Shown here piece by piece: positions 63,132 to 64,000 of a DNA stretch of 64,000 bases (positions are counted from its first letter, which is position 1; every line of letters starts with the position of its first letter). The position numbers and the translations under genes were made by a program. The notes under the pieces were generated by a model. It saw only the letters and a program-made list of their open reading frames with translations, made no database searches and was not told the DNA's origin. The stretch comes from Bradyrhizobium commune (lineage in GTDB: Bacteria; Pseudomonadota; Alphaproteobacteria; Rhizobiales; Xanthobacteraceae): contig NZ_CP061379.1 in NCBI RefSeq assembly GCF_015624505.1, positions 6,200,001 to 6,264,000 of the forward strand, written 5' to 3'.

Positions 63132-64000
63132 GCCGCCCGCACGCCGGCAACGAAGGCGCTGACCTCGTTCTCCAGCGATTGCAGTTTCTGGGTCAGCCGG
63201 CCGCTCGACTGCAGCACGAGGCCAGCGGCCTGGCCGGTCTCGGCGGTCGCATCGGTGACGCCGGAGATGTTTTGCGAGACCTGGTCGGTGCCGGAGGCCG
63301 CTTCCTGCACGCTGTGGGCGATCGCCTGCGTCGCGGCGCCCTGCTCCTCAACCGCGGCGGCGATCGAGGAGGAGATCTCGTTGACCTCCATGATGGTGGC
63401 GCGGATGCTCTCGATGTTGCCGACGACCTGGTTGGTCTCGGCCTGGATCGCGGTGATCTGCGCACCGATCTCGTCGGTCGCCTTCGCGGTCTGGCTCGCC
63501 AGCGACTTCACTTCGCTCGCGACCACCGCAAAGCCCTTGCCGGCTTCGCCCGCGCGCGCCGCCTCGATGGTGGCGTTGAGCGCGAGCAGGTTGGTCTGCG
63601 AGGCGATCTGGTTGATGAGGTCGATGACCTCGCCGATCTTGTGGGCGGCTGCGGCCAATCCCTGCACGGTATCATTGGTGCGCTGGCCGTCGGCAGCGGC
63701 CTTGTCGGCCACCATTGCGGCCTGCGCGACGCGCTGGCTGATCTCGGTGATGGACGACGAGAGCTGGCCGGCGGCGGAGGCCACCGTCTGCACGTTGCTG
63801 GAAGCCTGCTGGCAGGCGGTCGCGACGAAGCTCGCGCGGTCGGTCGCCTTGTTCGCGGTCTCCGACATGCCCTGGGCCGCGTGCTGCATCTCGCGCGCCT
63901 CGTTGAAGACGTCGCGGACCACGGCCTGGACGCTCGCCTCGAACTTGCCGGCGAGATCGGTCATGGTCTTGCGCTTCTCGTCGTCGGCCCGCTGCTTGGC
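63128..64000 (-). CDS. Methyl-accepting chemotaxis protein, C-terminal signalling domain (partial)
   Basis: The C-terminal 290 residues of a chemoreceptor; the sensor and any membrane part lie beyond the right edge. The coiled-coil hairpin has the highly conserved tip [20 protein letters not shown] with [20 protein letters not shown]. The Gln/Glu-rich flanks ([14 protein letters not shown], then GTDQVSQNI) include potential methylation sites. The C-terminus ends AFVAGVRAA without a CheR-binding pentapeptide. The stop codon overlaps the convergent deacetylase stop in a shared CTAG. Confidence 0.95.
   Translation of the reverse strand, partial: AKQRADDEKRKTMTDLAGKFEASVQAVVRDVFNEAREMQHAAQGMSETANKATDRASFVATACQQASSNVQTVASAAGQLSSSITEISQRVAQAAMVADKAAADGQRTNDTVQGLAAAAHKIGEVIDLINQIASQTNLLALNATIEAARAGEAGKGFAVVASEVKSLASQTAKATDEIGAQITAIQAETNQVVGNIESIRATIMEVNEISSSIAAAVEEQGAATQAIAHSVQEAASGTDQVSQNISGVTDATAETGQAAGLVLQSSGRLTQKLQSLENEVSAFVAGVRAA

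Overview
The window looks like a chromosomal segment of Bradyrhizobium or a very close Nitrobacteraceae relative. The best marker is a 999-residue PutA with its aldehyde dehydrogenase cysteine at position 792, matching the well-studied Bradyrhizobium enzyme as I remember it. Supporting signs are the high G+C content and the dispersed palindromes of the kind common in Bradyrhizobium intergenic DNA. I see no rRNA, tRNA, transposase, integrase, prophage or CRISPR array. This reads as ordinary metabolic chromosome, not a genomic island.

Layout, left part (1-31 kb). The end of a YcjX GTPase gene and its YcjF-like partner come first, converging on a GT39 glycosyltransferase. Next are a membrane-bound iron-sulfur adenylate cyclase, a sulfite dehydrogenase-like molybdoenzyme with its cytochrome c, and a cold shock protein. 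A divergent Lrp regulator/putA pair follows. After it come a TPR protein, a family III CoA-transferase, a GST, an unusual mono-heme protein, a CRP-domain/metallo-beta-lactamase pair and a TPM/TPM/LemA cluster. An enoyl-CoA hydratase plus two acyl-CoA dehydrogenases, an orphan CoxL-type molybdoenzyme, a dihydrodipicolinate synthase-like aldolase and small envelope genes complete this part.

Middle part (31-49 kb). A catalytically dead HtrA-like protein is translationally coupled to a small LuxR-type regulator. A cytosine deaminase-like hydrolase, an OmpR-type two-component system, a Gly/His-rich secreted protein and Tex follow. A 1.18-kb non-coding region (38897-40073) holds at least three structured repeats, including a predicted cloverleaf. 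After it come a cyanuric acid hydrolase/barbiturase family enzyme, a NylA-like amidase, a fusion of LON and ClpA N-terminal domains without ATPase or protease, a hotdog thioesterase, PoxB, and the galactonate enzymes DgoA and DgoK.

Right part (49-64 kb). A two-component flavin monooxygenase pair starts behind a consensus -24/-12 (sigma-54) promoter, and a sigma-54 activator of the AcoR type lies just downstream on the other strand. A single-chain biotin-dependent acyl-CoA carboxylase follows. The last unit is a divergent cluster: a GntR regulator with a cysteine-less racemase-like protein faces a polyamine-type ABC transporter and a PuuE-like deacetylase. The transporter operon has its own consensus sigma-54 promoter and a 14-bp perfect palindrome upstream, so nitrogen-scavenging control is plausible. 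A chemoreceptor gene runs off the right edge.
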